A stretch of 64,000 nt of DNA. Origin: Sporomusa sp. KB1. Its GTDB lineage: Bacteria > Bacillota > Negativicutes > Sporomusales > Sporomusaceae. The notes beneath the pieces were generated by a model. It was given only the letters and a program-made list of their open reading frames with translations. It was not told the DNA's origin and made no database searches. A program made the position numbers and the translations under genes. Below are positions 34,119-41,270 of this stretch, piece by piece (positions within the stretch are counted from its first letter, which is position 1; each line of letters starts with the position of its first letter). The stretch spans positions 4,321,057 through 4,385,056 of the forward strand of contig NZ_VLKC01000002.1 of the NCBI RefSeq assembly GCF_007830295.1, written 5' to 3'.

Positions 34119-35252
34119 ATGGATTTTAACTTTACTCCCGATCAATTGGATATGCAAAAAATGGTAAGAGATTTTGTAGCGAAAGAAATTGCGCCTCACG
34201 CTTTAGAAATGGATAAAGAAGGTATAGTTCCATCTGATTTATGGAAAAAGCTTGATGAGGCAGGCTTACTTAATTTAACTGTACCAGAAGAATATGATGG
34301 GCCAGGTCTTGACGCACTCTCAATTGCTCTCATCTATGAAGAATTAGGTAAAGGGTGTGCTGGTGTAGCTACAACAACCGCTGCGAATGCTTTAGCTTCC
34401 TACCCAGTAGTACTCTTGGGGTCCGAAGAGCAAAAACGTAAAATGTTTAGTGTCATAAATGATGGCAATTTGGCTGCCTTCGCACTAACTGAACCAGGTG
34501 CAGGCTCAGATGCCGGCGCAGTTGCAACAACTGCTGTTAAAGACGGGAACGAGTATATACTTAATGGCACAAAATGTTTTATTACCAATGGTGGTATTGC
34601 TGAAATATATATTATTTTTGCCAATACTCGCAAAACTGCTGGTATCCGTGGATTGACAGCCTTTATTGTTGACAGGAACACACCAGGCTTCTCTGTTGGT
34701 AAAGAAGAAGAAAAGATGGGCATCAGAGCTTCAAATACTTGCGAATTGATTCTGGAAAACGTACGTATTCCTATGGAAAACAGAATTGGCCGCGAGGGCG
34801 AAGGTTTTAAAATTGCGATGAAAACACTGGATGCTGCCCGGCCATTTGTTGGTGCTGTATCAGTTGGGCTAGCACAAGCTGCATTCGAGCTAGCCGTTAA
34901 ATACTCAAAAGAACGTGTACAATTTGATAAGCCCATTGCCTCATTTCAGCTTGTTCAGGCCATGCTGGCCGATATGGCTATGCAAATTGAAGCTGCCCGT
35001 TTACTGGTATACAAGGCTTGTTGGTTGAAAGACCAGGGAGTTCCTTATTCCAAAGAATCAGCCATTGCCAAGTGCTTTGCCGCTGATACTGCCATGAAGG
35101 TTACGGTTGATGTCGTCCAAGTACTGGGCGGTTATGGCTATTCCAAAGAATATCCGGCAGAAAAATACATGCGTGATGCTAAAATTATGCAAATTTATGA
35201 AGGTACCAATCAAATACAGCGACTGGTAATTGCTAATAATATCCTGTACTAA
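34119..35252 (+). CDS. Acyl-CoA dehydrogenase (short-chain / butyryl-CoA type)
   Basis: A 377-residue flavoprotein. Signatures are ALTEPGAGSDA near residue 124, the FAD-binding FITNGG, and the C-terminal QVLGGYGYSKEYPAEKYMRDAK and IYEGTNQIQ, whose Glu is the catalytic base of short-chain enzymes. It oxidises acyl-CoA to enoyl-CoA, or works in reverse in butyrate-type fermentation with EtfAB. No etf genes lie here, so the electron partner and direction are unknown. AGGAGGCAAGGC precedes ATG 34119. Confidence 0.94.
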   Translation: MDFNFTPDQLDMQKMVRDFVAKEIAPHALEMDKEGIVPSDLWKKLDEAGLLNLTVPEEYDGPGLDALSIALIYEELGKGCAGVATTTAANALASYPVVLLGSEEQKRKMFSVINDGNLAAFALTEPGAGSDAGAVATTAVKDGNEYILNGTKCFITNGGIAEIYIIFANTRKTAGIRGLTAFIVDRNTPGFSVGKEEEKMGIRASNTCELILENVRIPMENRIGREGEGFKIAMKTLDAARPFVGAVSVGLAQAAFELAVKYSKERVQFDKPIASFQLVQAMLADMAMQIEAARLLVYKACWLKDQGVPYSKESAIAKCFAADTAMKVTVDVVQVLGGYGYSKEYPAEKYMRDAKIMQIYEGTNQIQRLVIANNILY

Positions 35253-35268
35253 TTTATAATTTTGATAC

Positions 35269-35297
35269 TTGACTTTAGTAGTTAACCGTAATATAAT
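35269..35297 (+). promoter_or_regulatory. Sigma-A promoter of tRNA-Val
   Basis: TTGACT, 17-bp spacer, TATAAT, 14 bases before the tRNA. Confidence 0.88.
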
Positions 35298-35310
35298 ACA
35301 TATGTGTTTA

Positions 35311-35387
35311 GGGACTATAGCTCAGTTGGTTAGAGTACTACGTTGACATCGTAGGGGTCTCGCGTTCGAGTCGCGATAGTCCCACCA
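35311..35387 (+). tRNA. tRNA-Val (GAC)
   Basis: A 77-nt cloverleaf with GGGACTA/TAGTCCC ends, ACCA terminus and anticodon GAC in TTGACAT. Confidence 0.96.
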
Positions 35388-35397
35388 GGTAATTCAA

Positions 35398-35426
35398 GGC
35401 TTCCGAGATTTCGGGAGCCTTTTTGT
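35398..35426 (+). terminator. Terminator of tRNA-Val
   Basis: GGCTTCCGA ... TCGGGAGCC hairpin and TTTTTG. Confidence 0.85.
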
Positions 35427-35512
35427 TATTCAGAGGGAAAGGTTAACTTTCCCTGGATAACAAAAAGGCTTTTGCCGGCGTCCTAAAGGACTTAGCACAA
35501 GCCAAGTCTTTC
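35427..35512 (+). repeat. Dispersed two-hairpin repeat, copy 1
   Basis: First hairpin GGGAAAGGTTAACTTTCCC framed by TTCAG/TGGAT; second hairpin GGCTTTTGCC ... AGCACAAGCC enclosing GTCCTAAAGGAC. The same unit occurs at 44561-44648 (opposite strand) and 57788-57875. Confidence 0.9.
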
Positions 35513-35828
35513 ATTCACTACATGAAATGTCTCCACAAAATCCAATTTTCTTCTTTATTTTTGATGGTAACGCCAGCCCTAAGTCAACTACATCAATCTT
35601 TATCGGAGTTGGTTCGGCAGGAAGGAGAAGCGTGGTTTCAAGAGACTCCGGGTAGTTCCCAGAAAAGAAAAGGTATTCGTTACCTAGGCGACCTATCTCA
35701 GTTATCTCAAATTCAGGATAGCGAAGAAGAGTAACCCGCAGACCCTGATTTTTTTTAAGCTGTATCTCTTTGATTTTAATTATCGTGATAATTTGAAGAT
35801 AAAGCTCTTTAGCATATTCAGCCAACAT
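35511..35828 (-). CDS. Hypothetical protein, 105 residues
   Basis: Minus-strand frame with ATG at 35828 behind AAAGGTGGTG at good spacing. The protein has a helical N-terminus (LAEYAKELYLQIITIIKIKEIQL) and then a strand-rich part; it ends in a Cys-containing tail (FCGDISCSE). The stop codon lies at the edge of repeat copy 1. No family is recognised. The plus-strand frame at 35522-35734 lacks a ribosome-binding site and is less likely. Confidence 0.5.
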   Translation of the reverse strand: MLAEYAKELYLQIITIIKIKEIQLKKNQGLRVTLLRYPEFEITEIGRLGNEYLFFSGNYPESLETTLLLPAEPTPIKIDVVDLGLALPSKIKKKIGFCGDISCSE

Positions 35829-35984
35829 TTTCACCACCTTTTAAAGCAAAAATTCGACAAAAACCAATAATGTCCTGTAAGATTGCAAGATCATCGCAGA
35901 GACAGGTAGTTTTTGCAGTAATAAAATAATACGGTAATCAGTGTGAGCAAGCGGCATTACTTTGGTGGTGTCGCCTAATATATT

Positions 35985-36013
35985 GCAGGAATGTTGCCCC
36001 TTTTGCCGAATAA
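35985..36013 (+). promoter_or_regulatory. Sigma-H promoter of the 64-residue gene
   Basis: GCAGGAATG, 11-bp spacer, GCCGAATAA. Matches RNAGGAWW and RNNGAATWW. TGCCGAA also fits the Spo0A box pattern TGNCGAA. Confidence 0.7.
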
Positions 36014-36041
36014 TTTAAAAAATAGTAAAGGAGATAATGAT

Positions 36042-36236
36042 ATGGAGTCTCAATATTTTTGGATGAGTCTGGATGACTTAGAGCAAGTAGTAATTGGAAA
36101 TGGAGAAGTTTTGTTGATTAATAAAAATGGAGAATCAACAAGGATCGGGACTACTGTCGATGAAGCAAGAAAGAGATTAACAGATTTCGGCAAGGATGAA
36201 GATTTCCCTGATTTTATGAATGATTATAACGGGTAA
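36042..36236 (+). CDS. Small hypothetical protein, 64 residues
   Basis: ATG 36042 follows AAAGGAG. The protein is acidic with two beta-strand segments (EVLLINKNGESTRIG) and a helix (VDEARKRLTDFG). No family is recognised; no signal peptide or membrane segment. The frame extends up to 35991 but that start lies within the promoter. A TTCG hairpin directly follows the stop and a stronger terminator lies at 36452. The sigma-H promoter implies a transition-phase role. Confidence 0.7.
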   Translation: MESQYFWMSLDDLEQVVIGNGEVLLINKNGESTRIGTTVDEARKRLTDFGKDEDFPDFMNDYNG

Positions 36237-36451
36237 GCCGTCCTTCGGGGTGGCTATTTCCAGTATATAATTTGTTTCACCAATCATAACGAGCGAGAAA
36301 TGCAAGTAGCCGCTATGAGAGACGAATCAATTGGCCGAAACAGGAGTGAAAACCCTGATTATCTTGTGCTGAATGGAAGAAGATAAGTTTTACGAAGAAG
36401 TATTGTAATAATTACGAGCAGTTTTAGGATTTGCCGATAAATTGCAAAATC
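36237..36451. other. Intergenic stretch with possible decayed frame
   Basis: Begins with hairpin GCCGTCC-TTCG-GGGTGGC. From 36345 a frame reads through three stops (fragments KTLIIL, MEEDKFYEEVL, LRAVLGFADKLQNQPHPEG) and could be a degraded short gene. Nothing firm is seen. Confidence 0.3.
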
Positions 36452-36480
36452 AGCCGCACCCCGAAGGATGCGGCTTTTTC
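36452..36480 (+). terminator. Intrinsic terminator
   Basis: AGCCGCA ... TGCGGCT hairpin with CCCGAAGG loop region and TTTTTC. Confidence 0.85.
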
Positions 36481-36489
36481 ATAAAAAAT

Positions 36490-36513
36490 GAACCCGCCTA
36501 AAAGGTAGGTTCA
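36490..36513 (-). terminator. Terminator of the 48-residue membrane protein (minus strand)
   Basis: On the minus strand, GAACCTACC-TTTT-AGGCGGGTTC followed by ATTTTTT, just past the gene's stop. Confidence 0.75.
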
Positions 36514-36536
36514 CCGTACTATATATCAGGTTAGAC

Positions 36537-36683
36537 TCAATTCCCTAGCATGGAAGATGATAGTATATAACAAACCAGCGCTGCTATGGTGAAGCAAATT
36601 CCGAGAATCACTGGAGCGGCGCGATATAGAAAATACACGGTATCTATGGATTTTTCAATAGTGTTAAAGAAAGAAGGCCTCAT
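36537..36683 (-). CDS. Small membrane protein, 48 residues
   Basis: Minus-strand ATG at 36683 is preceded by GAGGAGGAG at ideal spacing. The protein has a short N-terminal amphipathic part (SFFNTIEKSIDTVYFLYR) and one membrane helix (APVILGICFTIAALVCYILSS). It ends with its own T-rich terminator. No family is recognised. The ribosome-binding site, hydrophobic composition and terminator support a real gene despite its size. Confidence 0.7.
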   Translation of the reverse strand: MRPSFFNTIEKSIDTVYFLYRAAPVILGICFTIAALVCYILSSSMLGN

Positions 36684-36929
36684 TAAATCTCCTCCTCAAT
36701 ATATACTTGTACTATTATTTTATCAAATATATGCTTCTATGCATATATATTTTTTTCTTCTTTAAATTTTTGCCACAATTCTTAAATAGCATGATGATGT
36801 TACGGAGGTGTATGTCTGATTGATGGGCATGCAGTGTCCTCTTTTCATTTTGTTGCTATAGTCTGACGGCCCCAGGCATTTCGGGCATATACCATTTTTA
36901 GGCCGTCCAAGCAGAGGGTGTCAATACTT
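36684..36929. other. Intergenic region with a stable stem upstream of the 65-residue gene
   Basis: AT-rich promoter-like DNA for the minus-strand gene, then a 7-bp stem GACGGCC (36865-36871) with GGCCGTC (36901-36907) around a 29-base loop. GGAGGTG at 36804-36810 leads only to a very short frame. No known riboswitch is recognised. Confidence 0.4.
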
Positions 36930-36959
36930 GCAGGAATTAATTTACCTTTTGTCGAACGT
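36930..36959 (+). promoter_or_regulatory. Sigma-H promoter / Spo0A-box of the 65-residue gene
   Basis: GCAGGAATT, 12-bp spacer, GTCGAACGT (one mismatch in GAAT). TTTTGTCGAA also matches the Spo0A box. It shares TTGCAGGAAT and CCTTTTGnCGAA with the promoter at 35985. Confidence 0.6.
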
Positions 36960-36995
36960 TAATATGAATTTAGTAAACGGGAGAGGGTTGATTGA

Positions 36996-37193
36996 ATGGA
37001 GCCAATGGAAATTATTTGGATAAATGACGACAGTAAAGAAGCAATTGTTAAACATGACAGTACTTATTTGTTCCAAGATGGAGCAATGTCAATCTATGAT
37101 ATGGGTAAGTCCTTGTTAGATGTAAAAGAAGTGCTAGAGAAAATAGGTAGAGAAGATATAGTCGAAGAGTTAACTGGAAACGGTATTTTATAA
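36996..37193 (+). CDS. Small hypothetical protein, 65 residues
   Basis: ATG 36996 follows GGGAGAGGG. The protein is acidic, with strand segments (EIIWINDDSKEAIVKHD) and a C-terminal helix (DVKEVLEKIGREDIVEEL). No family is recognised. Its promoter and size resemble the 64-residue gene at 36042, so the two may be distant paralogues or partners, but sequence likeness is slight. Confidence 0.7.
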   Translation: MEPMEIIWINDDSKEAIVKHDSTYLFQDGAMSIYDMGKSLLDVKEVLEKIGREDIVEELTGNGIL

Positions 37194-37250
37194 CTCAGAG
37201 TCCGATGGGCTCTTTGGTACGATAAAAGTGTAATTGTGTTAGGCAGATTT

Positions 37251-37281
37251 TGGCTGTAGCCTTCGGGGTGCGGCTTTTTTA
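37251..37281 (+). terminator. Terminator of the 65-residue gene
   Basis: GGCTGTAGCC-TTC-GGGGTGCGGCT hairpin (with wobble pairs) and TTTTTT; close to the reverse complement of the terminator at 36452. Confidence 0.75.
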
Positions 37282-37372
37282 TTTACATATGCAGCAGGAA
37301 TTCATCAGCTCGTATGTAAATATATGTATTAGTTACGCTTCCGGATGTTTGATTACAAGGGAGGAGTCTGCG

Positions 37373-37546
37373 ATGCATAAATATCTTGCTCCAGACAGGA
37401 TAGATGTTTTGCGAAATTGTATGGTTAGATATACTCAGCCTGAAGCATTTAATGATCTGTTTGAAGATAAACCTTACATAGCTAAAATTACAAAAAAAAC
37501 TTGCCTATATAGACAAGTTTTTTTTGGTGGCGGCACAGGGATTTGA
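37373..37546 (+). pseudogene. Truncated DUF2971 gene (N-terminal fragment)
   Basis: ATG 37373 follows GGGAGGAG. The first 40 residues (HKYLAPDRIDVLRNCMVRYTQ, PEAFNDLFE) match the start of DUF2971 proteins, which normally run to 250-300 residues. After residue 44 the frame enters the terminator and 3' end of the minus-strand tRNA operon and ends in KKTCLYRQVFFGGGTGI, which is read-through. DUF2971 genes are common in mobile and defence contexts. It is probably a remnant of an element once joined to the tRNA. Confidence 0.65.
37490..37524 (-). terminator. Terminator of the Met-Thr-fMet tRNA operon
   Basis: AAAAAAAACTTG ... CAAGTTTTTTTT hairpin directly after tRNA-Met on the minus strand. Confidence 0.88.
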
Positions 37547-37601
37547 ACCCCGGACACTGCGGGTATGAACCGCATGCTCTAGCCAACTGAGCTACGCCGC
37601 C
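37525..37601 (-). tRNA. tRNA-Met (CAT), elongator
   Basis: A 77-nt cloverleaf, GGCGGCG/TGCCGCC ends, ACCA terminus, anticodon loop TTCATAC typical of elongator Met in Firmicutes. Confidence 0.95.
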
Positions 37602-37620
37602 GTATAAAAAAATAGTAAAA

Positions 37621-37696
37621 TGGAGCTAGTGACCGGGATTGAACCGGTGACCTTATCCTTACCAAGGATACGCTCTACCAACTGAGCTACACCAGC
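37621..37696 (-). tRNA. tRNA-Thr (GGT)
   Basis: A 76-nt cloverleaf, GCTGGTG start, encoded CCA end, anticodon GGT in the loop TTGGTAA. Confidence 0.94.
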
Positions 37697-37698
37697 AT

Positions 37699-37774
37699 TG
37701 GTTGCGGGAGCAGGACTTGAACCTGCGGCCTTCGGGTTATGAGCCCGACGAGCTACCAACTGCTCCATCCCGCG
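37699..37774 (-). tRNA. tRNA-fMet (CAT), initiator
   Basis: A 76-nt cloverleaf with the initiator marks: unpaired C1-A72 (CGCGGGA with CCCGCA), three G-C pairs framing the CTCATAA anticodon loop, and ACCA end. First gene of the minus-strand tRNA operon. Confidence 0.96.
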
Positions 37775-37799
37775 ATATTGGCTTTTTGCCACAAAGTAG

Positions 37800-37828
37800 A
37801 TTATATAGTAGAGCAAATAAGATGTCAA
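37800..37828 (-). promoter_or_regulatory. Sigma-A promoter of the Met-Thr-fMet tRNA operon
   Basis: On the minus strand TTGACA, 17-bp spacer, TATAAT: full consensus. Confidence 0.92.
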
Positions 37829-37876
37829 TCTCTTTTAGGCCAAATGGGCTGGTGATTAATGGAAGGCAACCTGGCG

Positions 37877-37905
37877 TTGACTACTGTTAATTAATGGTGT
37901 ATATT
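37877..37905 (+). promoter_or_regulatory. Sigma-A promoter of prfC
   Basis: TTGACT, 17-bp spacer, TATATT, about 120 bases before the prfC start. Confidence 0.7.
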
Positions 37906-38024
37906 AAATTATTGTACTGTTTACGTTATTAAGAGTGTAATCCCATAGAGCCTTGATAAGATTATTCCCGTTAACACAACAGTTATGCTATAAAAAGTAA
38001 TAGAATTAACTTTAGGAGGAACCA

Positions 38025-39629
38025 ATGTTAAATCTTGTTCCCGAAATTAGTAAACGCCGTACCTTTGCAATTATTTCCCACCCTGATGCTGGTAAAACAA
38101 CATTAACAGAAAAATTATTGTTATATGGTGGAGCTATTCGTCTGGCTGGTTCGGTCAAGGCGAGAAAAGCCCAAAAGCACGCTGTATCTGACTGGATGGA
38201 GATTGAGAAGCAGCGTGGTATCTCAGTAACGTCCAGTGTCTTGCAGTTTGATTATGATGGTTATCGCGTTAATATACTAGATACTCCTGGTCACCAAGAC
38301 TTTAGTGAAGATACATATCGTACCTTGATGGCTGCTGATAGCGCAGTCATGCTGATTGATGTGGCTAAAGGTGTAGAAGACCAGACTAAAAAATTATTTC
38401 AAGTTTGTAAACAGCGTGGAATACCAGTATTCACCTTCGTGAATAAGCTTGACCGCTATGGACGTAACCCGTTTGAACTTATGGAAGAACTAGAGAAGGT
38501 TCTAGGTATCCGTGCTTATCCGATGAATTGGCCAATTGGAATTGATGGTAATTATAAAGGCGTTTATATACGTAAGCAAGCTAAGATAGAATTGTTTGAA
38601 CGCAGCGGTGAACATGGACAGTGGGCACTCCCGTCAACGCAGGGCAGTGTAGATGATCCGGCTTTTAAAGAACTGCTTGGGGAGGAAATTCATCAGGCAT
38701 TATGTGATGATATTGCGCTTTTAGATGTGGCTGGTGAAAAATTCGATTTTGACAAAGTAACCAGAGGGGAACTTACCCCAATGTTTTTTGGCAGTGCTAT
38801 GACTAATTTTGGGGTTCGCTTGTTTTTAGAGGACTTCTTAGAAATGGCACCACCACCTGTGCCAAGAATGTCCTCCGAAGGCTTTATTAATCCTGATAAT
38901 GATAAGTTTTCAGCTTTTGTGTTCAAAATTCAGGCTAATATGAATCCGGCTCACCGTGATCGCTTGGCTTTTATGCGGATATGTTCAGGTAAATTTGAAC
39001 GGGGTATGACTGTGTATCACGTACAGTCTAAAAAACCGATAAAGCTGGCACAACCACAGCAGTTTCTGGCGCAAGAACGAACAATTATTGATGAAGCCTA
39101 TCCGGGAGATATCATTGGGTTATTTGATCCAGGAATTTTTGGTATTGGTGATACCTTGTGTCAGGAAGGTTCAGTCTTTACATTTCAGGACTTTCCTGTT
39201 TTCCCCCCGGAACAGTTTGCTCGCATTCAAGCTAAAGATACTATGAAACGAAAGCAATTTGTTAAGGGAATGACTCAACTGACACAAGAGGGAGCTGTAC
39301 AGGTCTTTCATCAGCCTAATTATCCTGTAGAATCTTTTGTTGTTGGCGTTGTTGGCTCATTGCAATTTGAGGTGCTTGAATATCGTCTGAAACACGAATA
39401 TGGTGTAGATATTTTAATGAATAAATTGCCGTATTCGATAGCTCGCTGGCTTATTGGCAAAAATTTTGATGGTAAAGCTATGAAAAATATGGATAGCGGT
39501 CTTTTGGTACAAGACATCAAGGACAGACCGGTTGCCTTAATCAGTAATGAATGGCAGCTTAGATGGGTAGTAGAACGGAATCCGGAAGTAGAATTCCTGG
39601 TCGTGCCTGAAGATGCACAGCAGGTCTAA
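38025..39629 (+). CDS. prfC: Peptide chain release factor 3
   Basis: A 534-residue translational GTPase. G1 SHPDAGKTTLTE lies near residues 18-29, switch II DTPGHQDFSEDTYR near 87, and NKLDR near 141; domains II and III follow to a full-length C-terminus. RF3 recycles RF1/RF2 after termination. GGAGGAACC precedes ATG 38025. Bacillus subtilis lacks RF3, whereas many Clostridia and Negativicutes keep it. The next small gene lies 14 bases on. Confidence 0.96.
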   Translation: MLNLVPEISKRRTFAIISHPDAGKTTLTEKLLLYGGAIRLAGSVKARKAQKHAVSDWMEIEKQRGISVTSSVLQFDYDGYRVNILDTPGHQDFSEDTYRTLMAADSAVMLIDVAKGVEDQTKKLFQVCKQRGIPVFTFVNKLDRYGRNPFELMEELEKVLGIRAYPMNWPIGIDGNYKGVYIRKQAKIELFERSGEHGQWALPSTQGSVDDPAFKELLGEEIHQALCDDIALLDVAGEKFDFDKVTRGELTPMFFGSAMTNFGVRLFLEDFLEMAPPPVPRMSSEGFINPDNDKFSAFVFKIQANMNPAHRDRLAFMRICSGKFERGMTVYHVQSKKPIKLAQPQQFLAQERTIIDEAYPGDIIGLFDPGIFGIGDTLCQEGSVFTFQDFPVFPPEQFARIQAKDTMKRKQFVKGMTQLTQEGAVQVFHQPNYPVESFVVGVVGSLQFEVLEYRLKHEYGVDILMNKLPYSIARWLIGKNFDGKAMKNMDSGLLVQDIKDRPVALISNEWQLRWVVERNPEVEFLVVPEDAQQV

Positions 39630-39643
39630 GGGGGCATAAGGCT

Positions 39644-39970
39644 ATGTATTCCTTTCCGCTAGAGCCTGATGAACTTATTAAGAAGAAATGCCTCGCCAGT
39701 TATGCTAGTAATAGAGAAGTTTTAACTGGAGCGCTTTACCTGACAGATCAGCGGTTGGTATTTGTTGGCTATGCTCTTAACATTACCAACAAATATATGG
39801 ATGAGGTACCGTTAGCTCATATTAAAGAAATACTGCCGGAAAAGACTTTTTTTGTTATCCCCAATGTGCTTAAGGTAGTTACTATCAAAGATAAGGTGCT
39901 TAAATTTGTTGTAGAAGGCCGTAATGAATGGCTTAAGGCCATTCAAAGACAGATTAACATAGTTGACTAA
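39644..39970 (+). CDS. GRAM/PH-like domain protein
   Basis: A 108-residue protein that is essentially one GRAM or bacterial-PH fold: EVLTGALYLTDQRLVFVG, then EVPLAHIKEI and LKVVTIKDKVLKFVV, ending in a helix (EWLKAIQRQINIV). GRAM domains bind lipids or proteins; bacterial single-domain forms have no fixed function. AAGGGGGC precedes ATG 39644, 14 bases after prfC, so it is likely co-transcribed. Confidence 0.8.
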   Translation: MYSFPLEPDELIKKKCLASYASNREVLTGALYLTDQRLVFVGYALNITNKYMDEVPLAHIKEILPEKTFFVIPNVLKVVTIKDKVLKFVVEGRNEWLKAIQRQINIVD

Positions 39971-40052
39971 TGTAAAACACCTAACTCTCTTCATTGTCAT
40001 TGTATGCAAATAAGCTGTGAAACATATACTATATGAGAAGGGAGTGATGGTG

Positions 40053-40952
40053 GTGAATTTGCTTTCCATCGGCCTGAACAAAGCGACCGGGAATATCAAG
40101 GAAAAGTTGGAACAGGATTGTAAGATACTGACTCAAGACGGCTTCCGGGTAGTTATCGAAGAACTGGATCGAGGCAATTACAAGTTCTTGGGCATAAATA
40201 TTATTGATGGCGAATTATCTTTTCGCAATTATGAAAGGATAAAAGCAGTTTTAAAAAACAGTGTATCTCAAATACTTGCCGATTGGATTATTTCCAATGA
40301 AGAACAGCGACTCATAAATAAAATTGTTGCCAACAACTATTTTTATTTTAATCATGACGAACGCGCTACATTGGAATCAAATGCTTTGCGAGTGCTTGCT
40401 GGCAGTTCGGCCCGTTATAAGCTAATACTAACTCGCATTTTAGATTATCTTGAGAATCACCATGAATTAGTACTTGATGGTTTTTTGAATTTCCGGCTAA
40501 AAGATTACCGCTTACAGCTATCACAGGTTATTGATAACGTTGTTGATGACTTTATGATGGAACTTGAATACAAGGAGTTTATTCGACTTTTACGTTATTT
40601 CGTCGATGTTCAGGAGCCACGCGAAGAGGAAGCTCATGTAGTTATCAAGGATACGGTTTTTACTCTTTTTGATTCACATGGCAAAGCAATTACTAATCAA
40701 TATCTGGACGACATGGTGTTGCCGAATAGAACTGGCGATAGTTTTGACAGCCTTAACTATGAAGATATGTTAATAAGTACTTTAATAACCATTGCACCAC
40801 GGAATATTATGATACATAGTACTAATCGACTCAGGGACAAAGACCTTTTAGATACAATAAAAAGTGTATTTGATGATCGGGTAATAATTTGTAAGGGTTG
40901 CGAAATGTGTTCAACTGATTATGCCGGCAAATCAAATCATACTGAGTCATAA
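40053..40952 (+). CDS. ytxC: YtxC-like sporulation protein
   Basis: About 299 residues, alpha-rich, no signal peptide. The region EGFLNFRLKDY-like (DGFLNFRLKDYRLQL) and the EFIRLLRYFVDVQEP block are YtxC-family marks, and ytxC lies just before thrS in Bacillus too. The role in sporulation is not known in molecular terms. Start is taken as GTG 40053, 8 bases after AGAAGGGAG; ATG 40047 lies too near and the frame opens at 40017. The C-terminus has a C-x-x-C (CKGCEMC). Confidence 0.85.
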   Translation: MNLLSIGLNKATGNIKEKLEQDCKILTQDGFRVVIEELDRGNYKFLGINIIDGELSFRNYERIKAVLKNSVSQILADWIISNEEQRLINKIVANNYFYFNHDERATLESNALRVLAGSSARYKLILTRILDYLENHHELVLDGFLNFRLKDYRLQLSQVIDNVVDDFMMELEYKEFIRLLRYFVDVQEPREEEAHVVIKDTVFTLFDSHGKAITNQYLDDMVLPNRTGDSFDSLNYEDMLISTLITIAPRNIMIHSTNRLRDKDLLDTIKSVFDDRVIICKGCEMCSTDYAGKSNHTES

Positions 40953-40954
40953 AC

Positions 40955-40983
40955 TTGACATTCTTACTAAATTTGTATATAAT
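40955..40983 (+). promoter_or_regulatory. Sigma-A promoter of thrS
   Basis: TTGACA, 17-bp spacer, TATAAT: full consensus, directly after the ytxC stop codon. Confidence 0.92.
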
Positions 40984-41010
40984 CTTTGGTAATTAAACAT
41001 TGTTATCAAC

Positions 41011-41248
41011 AGTAATGCCGAGGACAAGATACTATCGTGAAAGGCGTTTCAGAGAAAAGATGCCGCAGGCTGTAAGCATCTTTGCGCAAACCAATAGTAT
41101 TACCACCTTGAAACTGCTTCGCTGAACCAAAAGTAAGCCTAGCCGGGGATATCCCCCGTTATCAAAGTCTGAGATGGCTATTGGCCAAACAGGGTGGAAC
41201 CACGGGTATAAACTCTCGTCCCTATAGGGAATGGGAGTTTTTTTATTT
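41011..41248 (+). promoter_or_regulatory. T-box leader, threonine (thrS)
   Basis: T-box sequence AGGGTGGAACCACGGG at 41191-41206; terminator AACTCTCGTCCC ... GGGAATGGGAGTT with T-run at 41211-41248. An ACC (Thr) triplet follows ATAGTATT, which pairs with an upstream GATACTAT, and is the likely specifier. Confidence 0.93.
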
Positions 41249-41270
41249 GGGTTAAGGAGGCTGCCAAAAC

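Noticed and set aside
35522..35734. Plus-strand frame of 70 residues opposite the 105-residue hypothetical
   Set aside because: No ribosome-binding site and Ser/Gln-rich; the minus-strand frame has AAGGTGGTG and a better composition.
36345..36536. Interrupted frame (KTLIIL / MEEDKFYEEVL / LRAVLGFADKLQ)
   Set aside because: Three stops and a terminator run through it. It may be a decayed gene, but nothing firm supports this.
37592..37890. Frames across the Met-Thr-fMet tRNA genes on both strands
   Set aside because: They only translate tRNA sequence and have no ribosome-binding site.
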